Source: RGIG2707 sp045600065 (lineage in GTDB: Bacteria; Bacillota; Clostridia; Peptostreptococcales; Anaerovoracaceae). From it: a DNA stretch of 50,874 nt. The DNA lies in assembly GCA_045600065.1 (NCBI GenBank), contig JAZRXE010000055.1:1-50874 (forward strand), in the 5' to 3' direction. A program made the position numbers and the translations under genes. Shown here piece after piece: positions 1 through 5,989 of this stretch. The notes beneath the pieces were generated by a model, which was given only the letters and a program-made list of their open reading frames with translations, searched no databases and was not told the DNA's origin. Positions within the stretch are counted from its first letter, which is position 1. Each line of letters opens with the position of its first letter.

Positions 1-156
1 TCAGCGGTGAAGCATCGAATCTGACTGCGGGAACATCATTCCGGCTCTCAAGAGAAGGTAACTGGAACAGACTTATCTGCTGATAATGAAAACTCAATAT
101 GGGGAATCTTGGAAATACTCCACAACAACTTGACACCGCCCGCTTTGTCCCGGGGC
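1..156. other. Left-edge non-coding stretch, nothing recognised
   Basis: I see no convincing gene, RNA or riboswitch here on either strand. A small hairpin CAGA-CTTA-TCTG lies near 82-93. A TTGACA hexamer occurs at 130-135 but has no matching -10 at a normal distance, so I do not call it a promoter. The stretch may be the tail of something lying outside the window. Confidence 0.4.
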
Positions 157-185
157 TTGAAATCTTTACCATTCAGCATTATAAT
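157..185 (+). promoter_or_regulatory. Sigma-A-type promoter of the DtxR-family gene
   Basis: A -35 element TTGAAA (157-162) and a perfect -10 TATAAT (180-185) are separated by 17 bp. The start codon follows 31 bp downstream with a strong AGGAGG ribosome site. Just after the -10, ATAAG (184-188) and CTTAT (197-201) form a loose inverted repeat that could be an autoregulatory operator; that last point is inference. Confidence 0.75.
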
Positions 186-215
186 AAGTCTTAATGCTTA
201 TGTAGGAGGCCGCAA

Positions 216-584
216 ATGTCTTTGTTCGAATCCGGAGAAATGTATCTCGAAACCATATATATACTTTCGCAAAAAGGCCCCGTGGTCAGATCCACGGATA
301 TAGCCGATTACATGGAATTCAGCAAACCCAGCGTCAGCAGAGCCGTATCAAAACTCAAGGAAGACCGGTATATCAATGTCTCCGATGACGGCCACATTAC
401 CCTGACCCCCTCCGGACTGGAGATCGCCGAAAAGATCTACGATCGCCATGTGCTGATATCTTCCCTGCTGGAAAGCCTCGGAGTGGACGAGGATACAGCC
501 ATACGCGATGCCTGCAAGATCGAACACGATCTGAGCGATGCAAGCTTCGACGCCATCAAAAAGCATCTGTCCGGATTTCTCTAA
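216..584 (+). CDS. DtxR/MntR-family metal-dependent transcriptional regulator
   Basis: This 122-residue protein looks like a two-domain member of the DtxR/MntR family, which bind Fe(II) or Mn(II) and repress metal-uptake genes. Residues 1-65 form the winged helix-turn-helix, with the recognition-helix pattern SKPSVSRAVSKL near residues 36-47. The rest is the metal-binding and dimerisation domain, including the family-like segment ACKIEHDLS near residues 97-105, whose Cys, Glu and His are candidate ligands. There is no C-terminal SH3-like domain, so it resembles the short MntR type. AGGAGG lies 7 bp before the ATG and decides the start. It stands alone between its own promoter and terminator, with no transporter beside it, so its targets cannot be read from context. 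Which metal it senses is not determinable here. Confidence 0.85.
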   Translation: MSLFESGEMYLETIYILSQKGPVVRSTDIADYMEFSKPSVSRAVSKLKEDRYINVSDDGHITLTPSGLEIAEKIYDRHVLISSLLESLGVDEDTAIRDACKIEHDLSDASFDAIKKHLSGFL

Positions 585-603
585 GCATTTCCACAGTATT
601 CAG

Positions 604-628
604 CCACGCGCCTGCCGCGTGGTTTTTT
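604..628 (+). terminator. Rho-independent terminator of the DtxR-family gene
   Basis: A perfect 7-bp GC-rich stem (604-610 with 616-622), a 5-base loop and six T residues (623-628), starting 19 bp after the stop codon. Confidence 0.9.
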
Positions 629-641
629 GATGCAAAACGCA

Positions 642-672
642 AAAGACCTGAAGCACAAGGCTTCGGGTCTTT
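642..672 (-). terminator. Terminator of the dehydratase-family operon
   Basis: A stem of about 13 bp with one mismatch (642-654 with 660-672) around a 5-base loop. On the minus strand it is followed by TTTTGCGTTTT, and it lies about 50 bp beyond the stop codon at 723. It also ends in TTT on the plus strand, so it may act in both directions. The arm GCTTCGGGTCTTT recurs at 40745-40757. Confidence 0.8.
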
Positions 673-722
673 CGGCTCAGCTATGTTTATATAAGAAAAA
701 ATGAAGAAATACACGAATTAAA

Positions 723-1874
723 TTACAGCATCTCGATGAATGCGGAGAGTCTGGTGCTCAGCTGGCCCGCATCGGACTGGGAGAAATCGGTCTCGACAGA
801 CATATAGGGGATACCGCATTCCTCTGCCACGCTGCGGACGGAGTAACGCTCCACGCTGTAGGGATGGCAGGACTGCAGGATCACCTCCACCACGCCGTCG
901 ATCCGGAACTCCTCGAACAGCTCGGGCAGCATCTCCAGTCTCCTGGTGTTGGGGGTCATGACGGCGCAGCCGATCTGCAGATACCTCTCGGCAATGGCGG
1001 TCATGATATCCTCGGCTTTTTCGTCCACCATTCTGCGAACAGGCTTGATGCCTCCGCAGTTTTCCAGGCAGACGACTACGCCTCCGTTGTCTTCGATGGT
1101 GCCTATGGTCTTTTCCAATACTCCGGTGATGGGGCATCCTGTGACCAGTATCCTCTTTGCATCGGCACTGACAGGGCGCTCGCCGGCCTCGTAGGCGCTG
1201 CGGATCTGTTCTGTCATCTGTTCGATGGACTGAATGGCGGCTTCCTTGTCAAAGTTGAAGGATGCGCCGTCCAGGACTTTGTACATATTCTTTCCGAATG
1301 CAGGAGGAGGCGTGAGCTTCTGCAGCTCCATCAGGCCCAGCCTTGCCCTTCTGAAACGGTTCTCCAGGGCACAGGCCTCACGCAGCTTCTCGTCGGTGAT
1401 CTTCATGCCGAACTGTTCCTGCAGGGAGTCTCTGAGCCTTTCCAGCTCCTTGACCCACATGGGCAGAGCCCATTCCCTGTCGGTAGCCTGGGGCAGCTGC
1501 ATCACATACACATTCTTTTTCTTGCCCAGGAGCTCGTACATCTTCTTCTTGCCGTCGCAGGTGGTCTCGCCAACGATGATGTCAGAAAAGTAAGTATACG
1601 GGCACTTGTCCGTCAGGGCGAAGCCGTAGCTGGATTTGATCAGCGGGCAAAGGTTCTTGGGCAGCTGGGTCTCGGCTGCTGCTATGGTCTCGTCGCTGGT
1701 GCCGCACAGGCTCACGGTCTTGATACCGGCGGCATCGAAGATCTCTGCCGGGGTAAAGGTGCAGAAGGTGCCGGCGATCAGGCCGCCCTCATCCTTGACC
1801 TTTTTGGCATTTATGAAGCCGTTCTTTCTGGCTTCGGAAAATTCTTCAAAGCTGGAAGGAAATTCATTGCTCAT
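723..1874 (-). CDS. 2-hydroxyacyl-CoA dehydratase-family double-cubane-type iron-sulfur protein (YjiM-like)
   Basis: This 383-residue protein belongs to the family containing the 2-hydroxyacyl-CoA dehydratase D components and the double-cubane cluster proteins. It has a single subunit rather than an alpha/beta dehydratase pair. Conserved-looking cysteines sit at C38 (FCTFTP), C76 (CPLIKSS), C106 (TTCDGKKKMYE), C247 (GCPITG), C273 (ENCGG) and C336 (SCHPYSVE). The CPLIKSS and CDGKKKMYE blocks are typical of the YjiM/double-cubane branch. Family knowledge: such proteins carry [4Fe-4S] or [8Fe-9S] clusters and receive low-potential electrons from an ATP-dependent activator. The downstream partner for that role is the upstream gene of the same operon (32 nt between coding regions; a GGAGGA ribosome site precedes the ATG). 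The substrate is unknown; true dehydratase activity on a CoA thioester is less likely without a second subunit and CoA-transferase. Confidence 0.85.
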   Translation of the reverse strand: MSNEFPSSFEEFSEARKNGFINAKKVKDEGGLIAGTFCTFTPAEIFDAAGIKTVSLCGTSDETIAAAETQLPKNLCPLIKSSYGFALTDKCPYTYFSDIIVGETTCDGKKKMYELLGKKKNVYVMQLPQATDREWALPMWVKELERLRDSLQEQFGMKITDEKLREACALENRFRRARLGLMELQKLTPPPAFGKNMYKVLDGASFNFDKEAAIQSIEQMTEQIRSAYEAGERPVSADAKRILVTGCPITGVLEKTIGTIEDNGGVVVCLENCGGIKPVRRMVDEKAEDIMTAIAERYLQIGCAVMTPNTRRLEMLPELFEEFRIDGVVEVILQSCHPYSVERYSVRSVAEECGIPYMSVETDFSQSDAGQLSTRLSAFIEML

Positions 1875-1900
1875 ATTGAGTCCTCCGTAATATATCTACT

Positions 1901-2668
1901 TTATTTTTCAAGATCACACGCAAAAAACGCAGCCCCTGCAGCTCCCGCAAAGTGGGCATCGGGCATGGTCGTCACCGGGCTTCCCAGCCTGGTTCCCAGA
2001 TGTTCCGCGATATAAGGACACCTGCTCAGACCTCCGGTCAGATAGTAGGCCGAAGAGCCTCCCAGACTGCCGCACTGGGTCACCACCTTGGTGATTATGG
2101 AATCCACGATGCCGTAGGCTATGTCTTTTCGGTCTCTGCCCTGTCCGATCAGGCTTACCACCTCGGATTCGGCAAAGACGGTGCACATGGAGCTGATGAC
2201 AATGCCGCTGCCGTCCGCCGCCAAGGAACAGAGTCCCGCAGGGTCCATGCCCATGGCATTGGCCATGACCTCGATGAACCGTCCGGTGCCGGCAGAACAC
2301 TTGTCATTCATGACGAAATTGTTCACCGCGCCGCCCTTGACGCTGATCACCTTGGTATCCTGACCGCCGATGTCGATCACCGTGCCGTCGGTAAAGCCGA
2401 AGAGCATACAGGCACCCCTGGCATGACAGCTGATCTCGGTGATGCGCTTGTCGGCATAGGGGACCTGCACCCGTCCGTAGCCTGTAGCCACACAGGGTAT
2501 CACAGCCGGATCGAAGCCGTTGGCCAGCAGCTCTTCCTCTGCCCTTCTGGCTGCATCCAAGCTGCTCCATCCCGTAGGATAAATGCCCTTGTATATCATC
2601 TTTCCGTCTTCCGCCACGACGAATTTCATGGAGGAAGATCCGATGTCTATTCCTATGCCTCTTTTCAT
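1901..2668 (-). CDS. ASKHA-family ATPase activator of the dehydratase-family protein (HgdC/YjiL-like)
   Basis: This 255-residue protein matches the BadF/BadG/HgdC activator family: a homodimeric ATPase with one bridging [4Fe-4S] cluster that fires electrons into its partner at very low potential. Visible features are the phosphate-1 motif GIDIGSSSMK (residues 5-14), the second phosphate motif IDIGGQDTK (98-106), the cluster cysteines C124 (DKCSAGTGRF) and C162 (SMCTVFAESE), and the late glycine-rich adenosine region YLTGGLS. I start it at 2668, with GAGAGGG upstream, because that yields the family N terminus; the frame stays open to 2698 but adds an unrelated leader. It precedes its presumed partner in the same transcript. 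The family is oxygen-sensitive, which supports an anaerobic host. Confidence 0.88.
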   Translation of the reverse strand: MKRGIGIDIGSSSMKFVVAEDGKMIYKGIYPTGWSSLDAARRAEEELLANGFDPAVIPCVATGYGRVQVPYADKRITEISCHARGACMLFGFTDGTVIDIGGQDTKVISVKGGAVNNFVMNDKCSAGTGRFIEVMANAMGMDPAGLCSLAADGSGIVISSMCTVFAESEVVSLIGQGRDRKDIAYGIVDSIITKVVTQCGSLGGSSAYYLTGGLSRCPYIAEHLGTRLGSPVTTMPDAHFAGAAGAAFFACDLEK

Positions 2669-2795
2669 GTTCCCTCTCTGATGAAAACTGCTGCACAAGT
2701 CATTATGCCCCGTGCTTTTTCAGTTTATATGCCCCCGGCCCCGGAGGCTATCCCAAATTATCGATATATAAACCGCTGTAATTCGATTTGATTAT

Positions 2796-2820
2796 AAAAA
2801 ACGGAAGGCCGGAGCCTGCC
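2796..2820 (-). terminator. Terminator after the iron-sulfur flavoprotein gene
   Basis: A 7-bp stem with one mismatch (2803-2809 with 2814-2820), a TCCG loop on the minus strand and six T residues (complement of 2796-2801). It separates the selenoprotein/flavoprotein pair from the dehydratase pair. The 127 bp between it and the activator gene should hold that operon's promoter, but I cannot choose one with confidence. Confidence 0.75.
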
Positions 2821-2836
2821 CTTATTCATATCCTGT

Positions 2837-3457
2837 TTACCGGATAAAGTTGGTGCCCACATGCTTTTCCTTTTCGGGAAGACCGAAAGCTTCCTTGCCC
2901 AGCTGTATGCTCTTGATCATGAACGCCATATTCCTTGCAAGGGTGCGCATCATCTGCATGCCCTCTTCGTCCTTAAGGGCATCCTCTCCCTTTCCGTTGC
3001 CATGGATACCGTTCCAGTACTGTCCCGAGGCAATGGGCATGCCGCTGATGGAATAGTACTTGTTGATCACGTCTACAGTGGTTTCCTGTCCGCCTCTGCG
3101 GGCGGCGGCTATGGCTGCACCCACCTTCATGGTCATATCAAAATGAGTGCTGTAAAATAGCCTGTCCATAAAAGAAAGCACGGTTCCGTTGGGAGAAGCG
3201 TAATAAGTGGGAGTCCCCACAACCATGCCGTCTGCCTGCTCCAGCTTTGCAGCGAACTCGTTTACCACATCGTCTGTTACACATTTGCCTGCGGCAGAGC
3301 AGTATCTGCAGGCCACACAGCCCTTCAGGGTCATGTTTCCGATCTGAAAAAGCTCTGTTTCTATGCCCTCAGCTTCGAATATCTTGATCATCTCGTTCAG
3401 AGCGGTGGCGGTGACACCTTTCTCGTGGGGGCTTCCGTTTACCAATAAAACTTTCAT
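2837..3457 (-). CDS. Iron-sulfur flavoprotein, NADPH-dependent FMN reductase-like
   Basis: This 206-residue flavodoxin-fold protein has the phosphate-binding loop LLVNGSPHEKG (residues 4-14) and the flavin-contacting segment VVGTPTYYASPNGT near residues 79-92. Four cysteines, C47, C50, C53 and C59, fit the compact C-x2-C-x2-C-x4-7-C pattern of archaeal and clostridial iron-sulfur flavoproteins (Isf), which bind FMN and a [4Fe-4S] cluster and shuttle electrons. Its start lies 6 bp after the stop of the selenocysteine glutaredoxin-like gene, so the two are very probably co-transcribed and may pass electrons to one another. The physiological donor and acceptor are unknown. It could be annotated simply as a flavodoxin-family or NAD(P)H oxidoreductase protein; the cysteine motif argues for Isf. 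Confidence 0.85.
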   Translation of the reverse strand: MKVLLVNGSPHEKGVTATALNEMIKIFEAEGIETELFQIGNMTLKGCVACRYCSAAGKCVTDDVVNEFAAKLEQADGMVVGTPTYYASPNGTVLSFMDRLFYSTHFDMTMKVGAAIAAARRGGQETTVDVINKYYSISGMPIASGQYWNGIHGNGKGEDALKDEEGMQMMRTLARNMAFMIKSIQLGKEAFGLPEKEKHVGTNFIR

Positions 3458-3463
3458 AGTATC

Positions 3464-3724
3464 TTATTTCCAATCTGTAATATCTTCCGGCAGGGTGAAG
3501 AAAATCTCGTCGTCTGCGGTCACGCAGGGTATACCGACACGACCTTCTTCCTTGATAGGAGCAAATTCTTCTCTGCTGTCCCTGATGGCAAGAAACCTCT
3601 TTAAGGGACCCATGCCGCTGGTGATGTCGACGTATCCGAACCGGATACCTTCCTGCTCAAGTCTTGCCTTGACTGCAGGACAGCTGGGTCAATGCTCGCT
3701 GGAATACATGATGATCTTTTTCAT
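3464..3724 (-). CDS. Glutaredoxin-like selenoprotein with in-frame TGA (Sec) at codon 12
   Basis: On the minus strand an ATG at 3724 with a strong AGGAGG (8 bp upstream) opens a frame reading MKKIIMYSSEH, then TGA (3691-3689), then PSCPAVKARLEQEGIRF, and on to a TAA at 3464: 86 residues in all. The motif becomes U-P-S-C, exactly where glutaredoxin-like proteins have the redox C-P-x-C. After the TGA the frame codes a sensible thioredoxin-fold remainder, with GRVGIPCVTADDEIFF resembling the cis-proline region (V-P-x-hydrophobic) of glutaredoxins. A SECIS-like hairpin lies at the expected distance. I infer selenocysteine insertion rather than termination. The gene is followed after 6 bp by the iron-sulfur flavoprotein. 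Alternatives are a pseudogene or a point sequencing error (TGC or TGT read as TGA), but the hairpin and the intact ribosome site argue against decay. An ordinary gene caller would miss or truncate it. Confidence 0.8.
3652..3679 (-). promoter_or_regulatory. Bacterial SECIS-like hairpin downstream of the UGA codon
   Basis: On the minus strand CCTGC (3679-3675) pairs with GCAGG (3656-3652), a two-base AG bulge follows on the 5' side, then TCAAG (3672-3668) pairs perfectly with CTTGA (3661-3657), leaving the 6-base loop GCAAGA. The loop opens with G and begins 21 nt after the UGA. This fits the published bacterial SECIS consensus: a G in the first two loop positions, a short upper stem, and a loop roughly 16-37 nt from the UGA. 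The structure was folded by eye. Confidence 0.7.
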
Positions 3725-3764
3725 TTCAGTTTCCTCCTGATGACTCAGAGATGTTTACGTTTTC

Positions 3765-3773
3765 AGTATACCA
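3765..3773 (-). promoter_or_regulatory. Extended -10 promoter of the selenoprotein/flavoprotein operon
   Basis: On the minus strand TGGTATACT gives an extended -10 (TG-n-TATACT), about 40 bp before the start codon at 3724. No good -35 is visible, which is tolerated for extended -10 promoters. Confidence 0.5.
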
Positions 3774-3818
3774 TAAACCGAAGCTTCAAAACATATTTTC
3801 TTTATCGCTCAAAAGTTA

Positions 3819-3848
3819 TTAACACACATTAAGTATATATGCTATAAT
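3819..3848 (+). promoter_or_regulatory. Promoter of the ABC exporter gene
   Basis: TTAACA (3819-3824), an 18-bp spacer and a perfect TATAAT (3843-3848), located 37 bp before the ATG at 3886. Confidence 0.75.
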
Positions 3849-3885
3849 AATCGGAAATATCATTGTTAATACGAAAGGAAAACTA

Positions 3886-5730
3886 ATGGCAGGAGGACGA
3901 GGAGGTCTTGGCCCGAGAGGCTTTCTGACCGACGAAGAAAAACAAAATCAGCCCAAGGTAACAAAGGCACTTATCAAACGAATACTCAGCTATCTGCTGC
4001 CCTACTGGCCCCAGTTTCTGCTGGTATTTCTGGCAATACTGCTGTCCGCCAGCGTGGGCCTGATGCCCTCTATGATCACCGGCAGGATAGTAGACGAGGC
4101 ACTTATAGGCAGGGATATGGATCTGCTGGTGCACCTGCTGATACTGGCGTTCCTGACGCTGGCGGCATCCCAGATCATAGGGATCACCGAAAACTACATC
4201 AATGCCTGGATATCCCAACGCATAATCTTCGATATGAAGAACCAGATGTACGACCATCTGCAGCACATGCCTCATTCCTTTTTCACCACGGAAAAGCAAG
4301 GCGATATCATAACCCGCATGAGCTCCGACATCAGCGGAGTCAGCACGGTGATCTCCGGAACGCTCAGCAGCATAGTCAGCAATATCGCAACCGTCGGAAC
4401 CACAATAGTGGCTCTGATGTCCATGAGCTGGCAGCTGGCTCTGGTAGGCATAGTGGTGATCCCGCTGCTGGTGCTGCCCACCAAATCCGTGGGCAAGACC
4501 CGCTGGAAGCTGCTCACCGAGAGTCAGGCTAAAACAGATGAAATGAACCAGCTTATCAACGAGACCCTCAGCGTCAGCGGATCCATGCTGGTCAAGATAT
4601 TTACAAGGGAGGAGCAGGAATACGACCGCTTTGTAAAGCTCAACGAAGAGACTGTCCGGCTCAAGATGAAGGAGCAGCGCAGCGGCAGCGTTTTCAGGGT
4701 GGTCATGGGAATGTTCACCCAGATCGGTCCCCTGCTCATCTATTTTGCCGGCGGATATCTTATCATCAATAATATCGACCCCAGTCTTACAGTAGGCTCC
4801 ATCACTGCCACCGTAGCCCTGATTAACAGGCTTTACAGACCTGTGGAATCGCTGCTTAACCTTTCTGTGGACTTTACAAGATCCATGGCCCTGTTTACCA
4901 GGATATTTGATTATTTCGACAAAGAGGCCACCATTGTTTCTCCGGAAAACGGCGCCAGACCCGACATGGAGCTGGCGGATGTGCGCTATGAGCATGTGGC
5001 ATTCTCTTACGATGCGGAAAAGCCCCTGCTCACCGACATCGATTTTGAGCTGCCCGGAGGCAAAATGTTTGCCATTGTCGGCCCCAGCGGCTCAGGCAAA
5101 TCCACTGTCGTGAATCTGCTGCCCAGACTCTACGATGCCAACGCCGGCAGGGTCACAATTGCCGGTATCGATGTGCGCGATATAGATCTCTTCTATCTGA
5201 GAGACTGTATAGGCGTGGTCACCCAGGATACCTATCTGTTCAACGGCACGATCAGGGAAAACCTGCTCTATGCCAAGGATAACGCCACAGAAGAAGAGAT
5301 GATGAACGCCTGCAAGATCGCAAACATCCACAACTTCATAATGTCCCAGCCCGACGGCTACGATACCCAGGTGGGCAACAGGGGACTGAAGCTTTCCGGC
5401 GGCGAGAAGCAGAGGATATCTATAGCAAGAGTGATACTGAAAGATCCGAAGATACTTATACTGGACGAAGCTACATCCGCCCTGGATTCCATCTCCGAGA
5501 ATTCCATACAGGACGCTCTGGAGGCCATGATGCAAGGACGCACCAGCATCGTCATCGCCCACAGGCTGTCCACCATCCTGAAGGCCGATGAGATCATGGT
5601 GGTTGCCGGCGGCACCATTGCCGAGAAAGGCACCCACGAGGAGCTGCTGGAAAAAGGCGGCATCTACAAAGACCTCTACGAGACCCAGTTCAGAAAGGTA
5701 CTGGACATGGAGGGAGAAAAATCTGAATAA
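3886..5730 (+). CDS. ABC exporter, fused permease and ATPase (half-transporter)
   Basis: This 614-residue protein has the type IV exporter layout: a short cytoplasmic tail rich in Gly and Arg, six membrane helices over roughly residues 30-320, then an ATPase domain. The ATPase shows Walker A GPSGSGKST (about 399-407), the Q-loop VVTQDTYLFNGTIREN, signature LSGGEKQR (about 504), Walker B ILILDEATSALD and the H-loop IAHRLST. It should form a homodimer, or pair with another half elsewhere, and export a lipid, peptide or drug; the substrate cannot be deduced. It is monocistronic between its own promoter and terminator, with no partner half-transporter next to it, favouring a homodimer. The MsbA/LmrA/BmrA group is the closest general description. 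Confidence 0.9.
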   Translation: MAGGRGGLGPRGFLTDEEKQNQPKVTKALIKRILSYLLPYWPQFLLVFLAILLSASVGLMPSMITGRIVDEALIGRDMDLLVHLLILAFLTLAASQIIGITENYINAWISQRIIFDMKNQMYDHLQHMPHSFFTTEKQGDIITRMSSDISGVSTVISGTLSSIVSNIATVGTTIVALMSMSWQLALVGIVVIPLLVLPTKSVGKTRWKLLTESQAKTDEMNQLINETLSVSGSMLVKIFTREEQEYDRFVKLNEETVRLKMKEQRSGSVFRVVMGMFTQIGPLLIYFAGGYLIINNIDPSLTVGSITATVALINRLYRPVESLLNLSVDFTRSMALFTRIFDYFDKEATIVSPENGARPDMELADVRYEHVAFSYDAEKPLLTDIDFELPGGKMFAIVGPSGSGKSTVVNLLPRLYDANAGRVTIAGIDVRDIDLFYLRDCIGVVTQDTYLFNGTIRENLLYAKDNATEEEMMNACKIANIHNFIMSQPDGYDTQVGNRGLKLSGGEKQRISIARVILKDPKILILDEATSALDSISENSIQDALEAMMQGRTSIVIAHRLSTILKADEIMVVAGGTIAEKGTHEELLEKGGIYKDLYETQFRKVLDMEGEKSE

Positions 5731-5751
5731 CCGGTTCTGAGAACACATACA

Positions 5752-5784
5752 AAAAGTACTCCGCAAGGGGTACTTTTCGTTTTC
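5752..5784 (+). terminator. Terminator of the ABC exporter gene
   Basis: An 11-bp stem including one G-T pair, AAAAGTACTCC with GGGGTACTTTT, closed by a GCAA tetraloop (5763-5766) and followed by T-rich CGTTTT. Confidence 0.85.
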
Positions 5785-5989
5785 CCCGGAGCAGCCGGAG
5801 GCCATCCTGTATTAAATTTTTGTATTATGTATCAAATTTGAATAATCCCAGAAATTTACACTGCATTTAATGTTCCCAATGCATATATTTCATTTTTGTC
5901 TATAATATATCAAAATAACCCCTTCTCACTTTGGGATATTGTGCTAAAATCATTACAACTTATTTCTTTCATGAAAAAGGAGATTCAAA
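5785..5989 (+). promoter_or_regulatory. Leader and promoter region of the nucleoside uptake operon
   Basis: This AT-rich 205-bp region holds two possible promoters. TATAAT at 5901-5906 has only a poor -35. TGC-TAAAAT at 5942-5950 is a good extended -10 about 40 bp before the start codon and is the better candidate. I looked for a purine riboswitch, common before such operons, and saw none. Confidence 0.5.

Noticed and set aside
130..135. TTGACA as a -35 for the DtxR-family gene
   Set aside because: There is no -10 at 16-18 bp spacing. The TTGAAA-17-TATAAT pair just downstream is clearly better.
864..2015. Long open frames antisense to the dehydratase-family, activator, exporter, hsdM and polymerase genes (for example 864-2015, 1952-2791, 3883-4995, 45147-46349, 48344-49237)
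   Set aside because: Each lies opposite a gene with clear catalytic motifs and has low-complexity or His/Gly-rich translations typical of shadow frames.
3689..3691. TGA at codon 12 read as a true stop or as pseudogene decay
   Set aside because: The strong ribosome site, the motif position of the codon, the SECIS-like hairpin and the intact downstream frame make selenocysteine more likely, although proof is lacking.
5785..5989. Purine riboswitch before the nucleoside operon
   Set aside because: I saw neither the conserved aptamer core nor a terminator/antiterminator arrangement in this stretch.
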